Shown: in pieces, positions 7,480 to 15,297 of the stretch
Layout of the letters: every line of letters begins with the position of its first letter
How positions within the stretch are numbered: the stretch's first letter is position 1
DNA from: an uncultured Gemella sp.
GTDB lineage: Bacteria > Bacillota > Bacilli > Staphylococcales > Gemellaceae
Length of the DNA stretch: 18,084 bases
Reading direction: 5' to 3'
Assembly (NCBI GenBank): GCA_947254465.1
Contig: CAMYEU010000011.1
Location: 1 to 18,084 of the forward strand
Program-made: the position numbers and the translations under genes
The notes under the pieces: model-generated
What the model saw: the letters and a program-made list of their open reading frames with translations, nothing else
Database searches by the model: none
What the model was told of the DNA's origin: nothing

Positions 7480-9813
7480 ATGAAAATTAAGAAGATACTA
7501 ACTTCTATATCGCAAGCTATCCTTCTTTCAATTGGTTTACTAATTAGTTTAGGCATGGGGCTTGCTATCGGGTATGTGGGTGGCTTAGTTAAAGATCAAC
7601 CTGTCTTAACCCAAAAAGAAATGAAAGAACAAATAAATAACATTAGTAAGAACAGTGAAGTTTATTTCGGAAGTGGAGAAAAATTAGGTACAATCAACTC
7701 CGAATTAATTAGAAAAACTGTTACTTACGAAAATATCGGTGATAATGTTAAAAATGCTATTATCGCAAGTGAAGACTCTAATTTCTATTCTAACAGTGGA
7801 ATTGATATTTGGGCTGTTTTAAGAGCTACACATAGTGAAGCAACTGGTGCTAGAACAACTGGTGGTAGTACTATCACTCAGCAATTGGTAAAAAATCAAC
7901 TTCTTGATAATTCAAGATCTTATGAAAGAAAAGCAAAAGAAATATTATTAGCTCTTCGTGTTGATAGTCATTTTTCTAAAAACGAAATCCTTGAAAATTA
8001 TCTAAATGTCGCTCCTTTCGGAAAGAATAGTTTAGGACAAAACATTAGCGGTATCGAAACTGCAGCACAAGGTGTTTTTGGAGTTCATTCTAAAGACTTG
8101 AATATAGCTCAAGCAGCTTATCTTGTTGGTTTTGTACAATCGCCATATACATATACACCATTTGACTCTGCTGGAAATATCCGTCCTGACGAAGAGCTTC
8201 AAGCGGGATTTGAAAGACAGCAATATGTATTAGAACGCATGCTTTCAAATGATTTTATTACTAAAGAACAATTTGAAGAAGCGAAGAAATTTGATATTAA
8301 GGGTGCTTATACTAAACAAAAATATTCAGAATATACTGATTACCCTTATATTCGTGATGAGGTAACAAGTTCAGTTGCAGAGATATTAGCTGAGCAAACT
8401 GCTAAAAAGAATAATAGAGAAGAAGAATTTAAAAATGATTCTGACTACAGAAATGAACTAATCGAAAAAAGTAGAATTAAATTCATAACTGGTGGTTATA
8501 AAGTAAAAACTACACTTGATAAGAAACTTTACGATACACTTCAAGAAACGAAAAAACAATTCGCTTCTTATCCAACGTACACTCAGGGTGGTGTTGTTTA
8601 TCCATTAGAAATTGGAGCATCGGTCATTGAAAACAGTACTGGTAAAGTATTAGCGTTTATCGGTGGTATGGACTACAAAAAACAACAACTTAACCACGCT
8701 ACAAGAACTCGTCGTTCACCAGGTTCTACAATCAAACCACTATTAGTTTATGGACCAGCTATCGATAAAGGTTACATTACTCCTAACTCAACAGTTTTAG
8801 ATAAGAGATTTAACCACTATGGTTGGAGACCTGAGAACTATGATATGTCTGAGCGTGGATATCTACCTGCTAGACAAGCATTAGCTAGATCTCTTAACTT
8901 ACCAACTGTAAGGCTATACTCTGCATTTTATAAAGAGGATCCTGTCACAAATTACCTAGAGAAAATGGGTGTTGAAGGTCTTACAGAAAGTGATAAGACT
9001 AACTTAGCTACTGCCATTGGTGGTATGACTTACGGTTTATCAGTTACAGAGAATACTAGTGCCTTCTCTACTTTCGCAAATAAAGGTGAACATAAAAAAG
9101 CACATATTATCGAAGAAATCGAAAATAATGATGGAGAGCTAGTTTATAAAGCTGATTTCTCTCCAGTTAAAGTATTCGAAGAATCTACAAGTTATCTAAT
9201 CGTCGATATGCTTGGAGATGTAATCAATAAGAGTTATGGTTTATCTCATGATATGCCAAGTAAACTTAAATTCAATTCTAAAAACTTATTTGTAAAAACA
9301 GGGACTTCTGAGTACTATAAAGACCTATGGGTTGTTGGTGGTTCTACAAAAATAACTGTTGGTCTATGGAATGGATACGATAGTCCGGCAAAAGTACCAA
9401 GTTATGACTATGCTCAAAGAAGCTGGGTTGCAGTTATGAATGCCATTTATGCACTTGATAAAAACTTAATCTCTCCAGATACTGCCTTTAGTCGACCTAA
9501 ATCAGTCGTTGATGCAAGTATTAACGGTTATAACAATGCAAAAGGTGGTACAAAAGATATAGTTCCAAATGGCTTTAAAGAACTATCTAAAGAAAAAACA
9601 TTGGCGAAGTTTGGTTATAATATCGATAAGGGTATTTCATTTAACGATCCTTCAAAAGTCGTTGTAACAAAGCCTGTTCAGAAAGAAGAGAAGAAAGACG
9701 ACAAAGATAAAAAGGATAAAAAAGAAGAGAAAGAAGAGCGTACAGTAACAATTACTGAAACTCCTCCTCCAATCTTAAAACCAACTGTTATTACAGAAGA
9801 AGACGAAGAATAA
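7480..9813 (+). CDS. Bifunctional class A penicillin-binding protein
   Basis: Polymerises lipid II into glycan strands and cross-links the stem peptides at the outer face of the membrane. The 777-residue protein has a short basic N-terminus and one membrane anchor (about 12-34). The GT51 glycosyltransferase domain follows, with catalytic-Glu motif ASEDSNFYSNSG (E98), GGSTITQQLVKN (128-139), and the NYLNVAPFGKNSLG block. The transpeptidase domain has SxxK as STIK (416-419, active Ser416), SLN (471-473) and KTGTS (606-610). The tail at about 733-754 is almost all Lys, Glu and Asp, then proline-rich and acidic. The usual His of the EDxxFxxHxG motif is Asn105. Start chosen for AAGGAG six bases upstream; an in-frame ATG at 7141 lies inside antisense tyrS. 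Single-gene transcript. Closest functional relatives are PBP1A/PBP2-type enzymes; I cannot assign a pbp letter. Confidence 0.95.
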   Translation: MKIKKILTSISQAILLSIGLLISLGMGLAIGYVGGLVKDQPVLTQKEMKEQINNISKNSEVYFGSGEKLGTINSELIRKTVTYENIGDNVKNAIIASEDSNFYSNSGIDIWAVLRATHSEATGARTTGGSTITQQLVKNQLLDNSRSYERKAKEILLALRVDSHFSKNEILENYLNVAPFGKNSLGQNISGIETAAQGVFGVHSKDLNIAQAAYLVGFVQSPYTYTPFDSAGNIRPDEELQAGFERQQYVLERMLSNDFITKEQFEEAKKFDIKGAYTKQKYSEYTDYPYIRDEVTSSVAEILAEQTAKKNNREEEFKNDSDYRNELIEKSRIKFITGGYKVKTTLDKKLYDTLQETKKQFASYPTYTQGGVVYPLEIGASVIENSTGKVLAFIGGMDYKKQQLNHATRTRRSPGSTIKPLLVYGPAIDKGYITPNSTVLDKRFNHYGWRPENYDMSERGYLPARQALARSLNLPTVRLYSAFYKEDPVTNYLEKMGVEGLTESDKTNLATAIGGMTYGLSVTENTSAFSTFANKGEHKKAHIIEEIENNDGELVYKADFSPVKVFEESTSYLIVDMLGDVINKSYGLSHDMPSKLKFNSKNLFVKTGTSEYYKDLWVVGGSTKITVGLWNGYDSPAKVPSYDYAQRSWVAVMNAIYALDKNLISPDTAFSRPKSVVDASINGYNNAKGGTKDIVPNGFKELSKEKTLAKFGYNIDKGISFNDPSKVVVTKPVQKEEKKDDKDKKDKKEEKEERTVTITETPPPILKPTVITEEDEE

Positions 9814-9814
9814 T

Positions 9815-9857
9815 AAAAAAAGAGGATTGAGCATATAAAGTTCAATCCTCTTTTTTT
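9815..9857. terminator. Bidirectional terminator between the PBP and hydrolase genes
   Basis: 9815-9830 and 9842-9857 form a perfect 16-bp stem around an 11-base loop, with core GAGGATTGA flanked by seven A and seven T. It starts two bases after the PBP stop codon and lies about 27 bases after the convergent hydrolase stop codon, so it serves both strands. Confidence 0.93.
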
Positions 9858-9883
9858 ATTTATTTTTATTATTTAAGCATGTC

Positions 9884-11170
9884 TTACTCTCCTAACGCAT
9901 CGTATAAAGCTGGAAGATCGTGCGCTTTTGCTATTTTCCCCCAATTTCCTACATCATCTAAACCATTTGCATGAGTTACAGTATAAATAACTTTAGCTAA
10001 TGTATAAAACTCCTGTAATGGTTTTAATAAATTCTTAAGATTTGATTTATTTACATCGCACATTAGCTTCTCATAGAGAGTTGTAGCATCTCTACTATCA
10101 GTACAATTTATTACATCATCAGGTATAATACCAGCATGAGCCAAGTACAGTAAGTAATTATAAACAGCCTTAAATGTTCTATATGAATCTGTAATCCCTA
10201 CTTCGCTAGATGTTTTTATTACTTTTTTATAAGAAAAGTTACTTATTTGTTGTTGAATTGGATTTTTTATTTTTTCTACAAGTAATCCTATAAATTCATC
10301 TGTTACCTGTTTTTGATTTTCCACCACATCGTCTGGCGTGATATTTTTCTCTATTAATCTATTATAAAAGTCACAGAAAATTTTATCTAATTCATACGTA
10401 TCTTCTTCTGTCAGATACTCTTCAGGTGCTACAAAATTCTTAATTAGCGCAGGAAATTCTATAGTTTTTCCTACATGAAATGTCCCTACCGTCATATTTA
10501 ATGATTGAATAAAATCATTTTTTCTTACAAAATTATATATATGATGAGCATTTTTTGCATAATAATTAGAAGTAAATTCTTGGAGTTTATTAGTCTCCTC
10601 TAAATCTTTTTTTAAAAAATACTCCTCTAATTTTTTGTTATATTTTTTATCATATTTTCTAAGTTGTTTTAACTGTGGTAATGCTGTATTGAATGTATAA
10701 ACTCGTTGATATGTTTGTTTTAACAATTCTACTGTAATTGCTATATGTCCCCCAAGAGAGTGACCTGCAGCAACTTTATAACAAGAATCAAAATCTACAA
10801 TTTTCCTTTTTAAAAACATAGTAAATTTACACGCAGAATCAATTTGACTAGTATTTTCACCAGAAACTATTCCCGTATAATTGTAAAACCAGTCACTAAT
10901 ATCTTCACTCTCACTACCTCTATAGATAACAAGAAGTTCTTTAAGCTCTGGAATATAGATTGCTGTAGCTTGAAATCCATTTTTCGTAATTTTTGGAATT
11001 GATATTCCACTATTATATACTTCAACGCTCTCGAAAACTTCTCCAGTAACATCTTTTATAATTCTTTTTATTTTATATTCTGCTGTACTCTGTTTCTTAT
11101 TTCCTTTAATTAAATACTCATACTCTGTTAGTTTAGCTACGAGTAGTGGATTATGGAAAAATCTTAACAT
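9884..11170 (-). CDS. Lipase-like (class 3 type) alpha/beta hydrolase
   Basis: A 428-residue protein with the serine-hydrolase elbow AAGHSLGGHIA (nucleophile Ser138). Upstream, LLVIYRGSESEDISDWFYNY resembles the oxyanion-side strand of class 3 lipases. KNDFIQSL followed by GTFHVGK offers Asp219 and His232 as the rest of a triad; the HVG ending is common in this fold. I see no signal peptide or membrane segment, so it is probably cytoplasmic unless exported by a non-classical route. The C-terminal 190 residues are helical-looking and unassigned. The substrate is unknown. ATG at 11170 is preferred over a TTG six bases upstream because GAGGTGA lies seven bases before the ATG. It has its own promoter and is convergent with the PBP gene. 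Confidence 0.75.
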   Translation of the reverse strand: MLRFFHNPLLVAKLTEYEYLIKGNKKQSTAEYKIKRIIKDVTGEVFESVEVYNSGISIPKITKNGFQATAIYIPELKELLVIYRGSESEDISDWFYNYTGIVSGENTSQIDSACKFTMFLKRKIVDFDSCYKVAAGHSLGGHIAITVELLKQTYQRVYTFNTALPQLKQLRKYDKKYNKKLEEYFLKKDLEETNKLQEFTSNYYAKNAHHIYNFVRKNDFIQSLNMTVGTFHVGKTIEFPALIKNFVAPEEYLTEEDTYELDKIFCDFYNRLIEKNITPDDVVENQKQVTDEFIGLLVEKIKNPIQQQISNFSYKKVIKTSSEVGITDSYRTFKAVYNYLLYLAHAGIIPDDVINCTDSRDATTLYEKLMCDVNKSNLKNLLKPLQEFYTLAKVIYTVTHANGLDDVGNWGKIAKAHDLPALYDALGE

Positions 11171-11199
11171 AGTCAAATCACCTCTTTTATATAAAAATA

Positions 11200-11210
11200 A
11201 TTATAACACA
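11200..11210 (-). promoter_or_regulatory. Promoter of the hydrolase gene
   Basis: Minus strand TGTGT-TATAAT, with the same 17-base context (11198-11214) as the tyrS promoter. No clear -35; the upstream sequence is the ychF terminator. Predicted start near 11193, about 23 bases before the ATG. Confidence 0.7.
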
Positions 11211-11220
11211 TTTTATAGAG

Positions 11221-11275
11221 AATATAAAAATTCTATATCTTCCCAAGTAATGAGAAAATATAGAATTCTTATATT
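11221..11275 (-). terminator. ychF terminator, AT-rich 18-bp stem
   Basis: 11221-11238 and 11258-11275 pair over 18 bases around a 19-base loop. The single imperfection is a G-U pair in minus-strand RNA but an A-C mismatch in plus-strand RNA, which supports function on the minus strand, three bases after the ychF stop codon. The T-run is short and lies inside the stem, so strength is uncertain. Confidence 0.65.
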
Positions 11276-11277
11276 TA

Positions 11278-12378
11278 TTATACGTTAAATCTAAATAACA
11301 TGATATCGCCGTCTTTTACTTCGTATTCTTTACCTTCAAGACGCACACGACCAGCTTCTTTAGCTTTTGGCATACTTCCATATTCAACTAAATCATCATA
11401 ACTTACAGTTTCAGCACGGATAAATCCACGTTCAAAATCAGAGTGGATAATTCCAGCACATTCAGGTGCTAACATACCTTTTTTAAATGTCCATGCACGT
11501 ACTTCTTGGACACCAGCTGTGAAGTATGTTGCTAATCCTAGAAGGCTGTAACTTGCTTTAATTAATTTATCTAATCCACTTTCATCAATTCCTAGTTCTT
11601 CTAAGAACATTGCTTTTTCTTCATCTTCTAATGAAGCCATTTCTTCTTCGATTTTTGCACAAACTACGATTACTTGGCTTCCTTCACTTGTAGCAAACTC
11701 ACGTACACTTGCTACGTGTTTGTTAGAGTCAACGTCTAGTAAATCATCTTCACTTACGTTAGCAACATAAAGCATAGGTTTCATTGTTAATAAATGTAAT
11801 CCCTTTGCGATTTTTTGCTCTTCTTTATCGAATTCTAAAAGTCTAGCTGGTTTTTCTTCTTTAAGAATGTCGCGAACTTTAGAAAGTACTGCAAATTCTG
11901 CAACAGCATCTTTATCTTTTTGTTTAGCTTGTTTTTCTACACGCCCGATACGTTTTTCAACACTTTCTAAGTCAGCTAAGATTAACTCTAAGTTAATAAC
12001 TTCGATATCGTATAATGGATCTACTCCACCTGCAACGTGAGTAATGTTTTCATCTTCAAAACATCTAACAACTTGGCAAATTGCATCTACTTCACGAATA
12101 TGACTTAAGAATTTATTTCCTAGTCCTTCACCTTTAGATGCACCTTTTACGATACCAGCAATATCAGTAAATTCGAATGATGTTGGTACTGTTTTTTTAG
12201 GTTCTACTAGTTCTGTTAATTTATTTAATCTGTGGTCTGGTACTTCTACAATTCCTACATTTGGGTCAATTGTTGCGAAAGGATAGTTCGCTGCTAATGC
12301 TCCTGCTTTTGTAATTGCGTTAAAAAGTGTACTTTTTCCTACGTTTGGTAATCCTACTATTCCGGCTGTTAATGCCAT
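11278..12378 (-). CDS. ychF: Ribosome-binding ATPase YchF (OLA1 family)
   Basis: A conserved Obg-related P-loop protein that binds the ribosome and hydrolyses ATP rather than GTP. With the ATG at 12378 it has 366 residues, as in B. subtilis YyaF. Motifs are the Walker A GLPNVGKS (9-16), the G3 motif DIAG (72-75), and NVSE (207-210) in place of the NKxD of true GTPases, which is the family's ATP-specificity mark. A coiled-coil insert lies at about 130-160 and a TGS domain at the C-terminus. A GTG 12 bases upstream overlaps the AAGGAG ribosome binding site, so the ATG is preferred. Transcribed alone; in Bacilli it usually sits near the parAB region, as here. Confidence 0.96.
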   Translation of the reverse strand: MALTAGIVGLPNVGKSTLFNAITKAGALAANYPFATIDPNVGIVEVPDHRLNKLTELVEPKKTVPTSFEFTDIAGIVKGASKGEGLGNKFLSHIREVDAICQVVRCFEDENITHVAGGVDPLYDIEVINLELILADLESVEKRIGRVEKQAKQKDKDAVAEFAVLSKVRDILKEEKPARLLEFDKEEQKIAKGLHLLTMKPMLYVANVSEDDLLDVDSNKHVASVREFATSEGSQVIVVCAKIEEEMASLEDEEKAMFLEELGIDESGLDKLIKASYSLLGLATYFTAGVQEVRAWTFKKGMLAPECAGIIHSDFERGFIRAETVSYDDLVEYGSMPKAKEAGRVRLEGKEYEVKDGDIMLFRFNV

Positions 12379-12445
12379 AGTATTAATCACTCCTTTTCTT
12401 CATTAATTTCTTATATTACTTAGGCCTTGCCTACTCAACTTAACT

Positions 12446-12456
12446 ATTATAACATA
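12446..12456 (-). promoter_or_regulatory. ychF promoter
   Basis: Minus strand TATGT-TATAAT, an extended -10 with no clear -35. The leader from the predicted start near 12439 is about 60 bases and shows no strong structure. Confidence 0.68.
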
Positions 12457-12526
12457 AAACACGAAACTTATCATTTATTATTATGCTATTTAAAAATATT
12501 TTGTTAATAATCATTAATCTTATCCA

Positions 12527-12548
12527 TTAGTATATTAAAAGATACTAA
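12527..12548. promoter_or_regulatory. Candidate operator 1 upstream of catE
   Basis: TTAGTAT-N8-ATACTAA, a perfect 7-bp inverted repeat with an 8-base spacer, about 20 bases upstream of the proposed catE -35. It is too AT-rich and has no T-run to act as a terminator. It is one of three inverted repeats in 80 bases. Confidence 0.4.
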
Positions 12549-12556
12549 CTATTACA

Positions 12557-12570
12557 AAAGTACGTACTTT
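12557..12570. promoter_or_regulatory. Candidate operator 2: 14-bp perfect palindrome
   Basis: AAAGTACGTACTTT is fully palindromic with no spacer. Its right three bases form the start of the proposed -35 (TTTACA, 12568-12573), so a bound protein would block RNA polymerase. The core AGTACGTACT resembles the AGTA/TACT half-site style reported for thiol- or quinone-sensing MarR/DUF24 repressors, but I cannot assign it. Confidence 0.5.
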
Positions 12571-12604
12571 ACAAAAATTATTTTGGTATGTAAAATATAT
12601 TACA
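12568..12604 (+). promoter_or_regulatory. catE promoter with overlapping inverted repeat 3
   Basis: TTTACA (12568-12573), a 17-base spacer, then TAAAAT (12591-12596): each hexamer matches consensus at five of six bases. The -10 lies inside TGTAA-N6-TTACA (12589-12604), a perfect 5-bp inverted repeat. The predicted start is near 12603. An alternative -10, TATAAA at 12608-12613, has no well-spaced -35. Confidence 0.55.
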
Positions 12605-12649
12605 AGATATAAATTTTTGTGAAAAAAATTAAAAGGACGGTAATTAACT

Positions 12650-13498
12650 ATGAAAAAATACAATTCGAATATTAAACTTGGAACTACAACACTTAATGTT
12701 GTAAACTTTGAAAGACAGCTTAAATTCTACACAGAAGCCATGGGTATGACTATAATTTCAAAAAACGAAAGGGAAGCTACTTTGGGTACTACTGATAATA
12801 CTCCGCTTCTCCACATAAAAAAAGTCGATGGACCTCTTGTACGTTCTTACGGACTATATCACATAGCCTATCTAGTTCCAGATGAACAAAGTCTAGCAAA
12901 CATACTGCGTCACTTTATAGATTCTAATATACCTTTAGATGGTGGCTCTGATCACGGTTATAGTAATGCCCTTTACCTAAGTGATATAGAAGGTAATGGA
13001 ATAGAAGTATATTACGATAAAGACGAATCTACTTGGGATATAAAAGAAGATGGAAGAATCATAGGAGTAACAGAGCCTATCGATGCTACTCACCTACTTG
13101 ATATTTCAAAAACTGTAGTGCCTTATTCTTTACCTATAGGAACTATTATTGGGCACATTCATCTAAGTGTTCAAAACTCTACCATTTCTTCTAACTTCTA
13201 TCAAGAAGTACTAGGATTTAGTGATAAATTCACCGTGGCTAGTGCTAGTTGGATTGCTTACGGCAATTACCACCACCATCTAGCTGTTAATCAATGGGGA
13301 GGTCCTAATCTGAGCCTTAGACAAAAAGGAACTCCAGGTTTAGATAATTTTGAAATTCTTTTTATTGATGATGATGCTTACAATAAAGTTGTGGAAAATA
13401 TAAAAAATAACAACACTAAAATCATCTCTGAATATGATAATAAGATTATTATTAATGATCCTAATGGAATTGAAATTCATTTAATAAAAGAAGTATAA
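12650..13498 (+). CDS. catE: CatE-like VOC-family ring-cleaving dioxygenase
   Basis: The 282 residues hold two vicinal-oxygen-chelate modules (about 8-125 and 165-280), as in B. subtilis CatE, a catechol-2,3-dioxygenase that removes toxic catechols. Shared blocks are GLYHIAYLVPD (68-78), NALYLSDIEGNGIEVYYD (106-123), GTIIGHIHLSV (164-174) and GNYHHHLAVNQWGG (205-218). Likely metal ligands are a His in GHIHL (169 or 171), a His in YHHHLA (208-210) and Glu275 in NGIEIHL. The ribosome binding site (AAAAGGA) sits about 12 bases upstream, a long spacing. It is transcribed alone from a promoter wrapped in inverted repeats, consistent with an inducible detoxification gene. A glyoxalase or other VOC activity cannot be excluded. 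Confidence 0.85.
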   Translation: MKKYNSNIKLGTTTLNVVNFERQLKFYTEAMGMTIISKNEREATLGTTDNTPLLHIKKVDGPLVRSYGLYHIAYLVPDEQSLANILRHFIDSNIPLDGGSDHGYSNALYLSDIEGNGIEVYYDKDESTWDIKEDGRIIGVTEPIDATHLLDISKTVVPYSLPIGTIIGHIHLSVQNSTISSNFYQEVLGFSDKFTVASASWIAYGNYHHHLAVNQWGGPNLSLRQKGTPGLDNFEILFIDDDAYNKVVENIKNNNTKIISEYDNKIIINDPNGIEIHLIKEV

Positions 13499-13515
13499 TA
13501 TTTAAAAATCTTTAC

Positions 13516-13582
13516 GTGGGTGACTCATCAAAATCGATTTCTTTGAAATCACACTTTTCGAGTCACTCACTTTTAGTTTTTA
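13516..13582 (+). terminator. Terminator of catE with a nested hairpin
   Basis: 13516-13526 pairs with 13560-13570 over 11 bases with one G-U pair. Inside the 33-base loop, GATTTC (13536-13541) and GAAATC (13545-13550) form a second hairpin. The outer stem is followed by TTTTAGTTTTTATT. It begins 18 bases after the catE stop codon. Confidence 0.75.
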
Positions 13583-13602
13583 TTCGCTTATTTCCTTAGC
13601 TT

Positions 13603-13613
13603 TATGATATAAT
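13603..13613 (+). promoter_or_regulatory. Promoter of the VTT-domain gene
   Basis: TATGA-TATAAT, an extended -10 with no clear -35. Predicted start near 13620, about 24 bases before the ATG. Confidence 0.68.
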
Positions 13614-13643
13614 AAGAATATTATTTTATCAGAAGGAGGAACT

Positions 13644-14192
13644 ATGCAGGATTTTATAGCACAATTTGGTAGCTTTGCACCTATAGTATTTTTAATACTA
13701 GCATCTGTATTACCAATATTTTTATTCCCACCAGGGATATTCTCTCTAATTGGTGGTTATTTATTTGGTTTTACTCATGGTTTTATCCTTTCGATAATTT
13801 CATCGATAATCTATACTAGTGTGATGTTTCTTATCTCAAGATACTTCGCAAGTGACTACGTTGAAAAATACTTAGCTAAAAAACTATCAAAAAAACAATA
13901 TGATACAATTTTCGGTATAAGTGAAAATAAACTTATGATATTTTTAATAATCTATAGATTAATCCCTGTTCTTCCAAATAGTGTCATTTGTTACTCATAT
14001 GGTTTAACTAGAATATCGTTTAAAAAATATTTTATCGGTAATATTATAGGGTTAATCCCTGGAAAAATGATCTGGTTACACTTTGGTACTACTCTAAACA
14101 ATATTGGAAGTATGGAATTTTTATATGGAATAATTATAGTTTTAGCTTTTATCTTTATCAGCTCAAAACTCTCAAAAAGATTTAATAAATAA
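13644..14192 (+). CDS. DedA/TVP38-type (VTT domain) membrane protein
   Basis: A 182-residue integral membrane protein of the TVP38/TMEM64 (SNARE-associated, VTT) family. Such proteins are linked to lipid scrambling and undecaprenyl-phosphate recycling; the exact role of this branch is not settled. Hydrophobic segments lie at about 12-30, 33-65, 95-120, 128-148 and 156-173. The family core is seen as FPPGIFSLIGGYLFGFTHG (28-46), with the YRLIPVLPNSVICYSYGLTRI stretch starting near 103, and the later glycine/proline turn GNIIGLIPGKMIW. The start has AAGGAGG seven bases upstream. Transcribed alone and convergent with the DUF951 gene across a shared terminator. Confidence 0.85.
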   Translation: MQDFIAQFGSFAPIVFLILASVLPIFLFPPGIFSLIGGYLFGFTHGFILSIISSIIYTSVMFLISRYFASDYVEKYLAKKLSKKQYDTIFGISENKLMIFLIIYRLIPVLPNSVICYSYGLTRISFKKYFIGNIIGLIPGKMIWLHFGTTLNNIGSMEFLYGIIIVLAFIFISSKLSKRFNK

Positions 14193-14230
14193 AAAGCTAG
14201 TGATTCTAAATTTAAATTCACTAGCTTTTT
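14191..14230. terminator. Bidirectional terminator
   Basis: 14191-14203 and 14218-14230 form a perfect 13-bp stem, AAAAAGCTAGTGA and its complement, around a 14-base AT-rich loop. It overlaps the stop codon of the VTT-domain gene and lies just after the stop codon of the convergent DUF951 gene (14235), closing the noc-parAB operon. Confidence 0.92.
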
Positions 14231-14234
14231 CATA

Positions 14235-14420
14235 TTATGAATGTTTTTCTACTATTTTTTTAATTTTTTTGTTAAACTCACGTCTTGGCATCATAATGTT
14301 ATTATCACACTTTAGGCATTTTATCTTAATGTCTGCCCCCATACGTGTAATTTGCCATCTATTTGTGCCACAAGGGTGTTGTTTTTTCATTTCTACTATG
14401 TCATTTAATTCATATTCCAT
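14235..14420 (-). CDS. DUF951 small protein (YyzM-like)
   Basis: A 61-residue protein of the DUF951 family; B. subtilis YyzM is the relative I recognise, by DIVEMKKQHPCGTNRWQITRMG (7-28) and MPRREFNKKIKKI (44-56). It has three cysteines: C17 in HPCG, and C35 and C38 in KCLKC, which with H15 could bind a metal such as zinc; this is inference. The function is unknown. It has a strong GGAGG ribosome binding site that overlaps the mscS stop codon, with a 7-base spacing, so it is the last gene of the noc operon. The same neighbourhood is conserved in other Bacilli. Confidence 0.9.
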   Translation of the reverse strand: MEYELNDIVEMKKQHPCGTNRWQITRMGADIKIKCLKCDNNIMMPRREFNKKIKKIVEKHS

Positions 14421-14431
14421 AATCCAACCTC

Positions 14432-15295
14432 CTATTTTTCTTCATTTGATGTTAATAAAGATTTAAACTCTTTATAGAAATCACGTCTTAACATTGTTTC
14501 AATTTCATTTTTCTTACCGACTTTAGCTTTTCCGATAACATGTATCGTAACAACATTATCTTCAATTTTTTCTATATAATCGATGTGTAATTTATCATTT
14601 TTATATAATAAATCATGATATTCTTTAGAGTTATTAGCATTACCTATTACTTTATTAACTCTCTCTTCAATTTTTTCAATAGACTCATCAATCTTAATTG
14701 GTAGTTCTACTAATGCTAAGTTATACATTAAAGAATAGTTTACTACTTGATTAATAGTCCCATTAGGAATAAAATATACTTCACCATCTTTAGAACGAAT
14801 TTTTGTAGAACGTAATCCAAGTGACATTACATAACCTCCTGCAATAAATGCTGCTTGATTATAAATCTTGACATTATCACCTACATCAAATTGTCCTTCA
14901 AGAATGATAAAAAATCCAGATATAATATCTTTAACTAAACTCTGTGCACCAAAACCAATAGCTACCGATGCTATACCTGCACTGGCCACAATACTCGTAG
15001 TATTAACTCCTAAGATTGATAAAACTTGAAAAAATGCAATAAAGTAGATTGTATAACGAACTGCACTTTTAACGAGTTTGTGTAACGTTTCTGATCTTTT
15101 CTCATTAAACTTTATGTTAAATTTCTTATTGGCATTATCACTCGTTGTCATCACATAATCAATAATTTTATTAAAGATACGAACTAGTATTGATGCAATA
15201 ATAAAAATTCCAATTATAAGTAATAGCTTTTCTAAAACTGTAATAAGTAAATTAGTGTTACTTAATGAAGTTTTAAATTTTTCAATAATGTTCAT
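14432..15295 (-). CDS. mscS: MscS-family mechanosensitive channel
   Basis: A small-conductance mechanosensitive channel subunit that would open under membrane tension to release solutes after osmotic downshock. The 287 residues show TM1 (about 17-42), TM2 (75-96) and the pore-lining TM3 with its Gly/Ala pattern ASAGIASVAIGFGAQSLVKD (104-123), followed by SGFFIILEGQFDVGD (126-140) leading into the cytoplasmic beta domain with IPNGTINQVVNYS (176-188). This matches the core MscS architecture without extra N-terminal domains. It starts two bases after the parB stop codon, with AAGGA inside parB as ribosome binding site, and is followed by the DUF951 gene with 11 bases between. Why a channel is in the partition operon is unclear. 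Confidence 0.93.
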   Translation of the reverse strand: MNIIEKFKTSLSNTNLLITVLEKLLLIIGIFIIASILVRIFNKIIDYVMTTSDNANKKFNIKFNEKRSETLHKLVKSAVRYTIYFIAFFQVLSILGVNTTSIVASAGIASVAIGFGAQSLVKDIISGFFIILEGQFDVGDNVKIYNQAAFIAGGYVMSLGLRSTKIRSKDGEVYFIPNGTINQVVNYSLMYNLALVELPIKIDESIEKIEERVNKVIGNANNSKEYHDLLYKNDKLHIDYIEKIEDNVVTIHVIGKAKVGKKNEIETMLRRDFYKEFKSLLTSNEEK

Positions 15296-15297
15296 AA

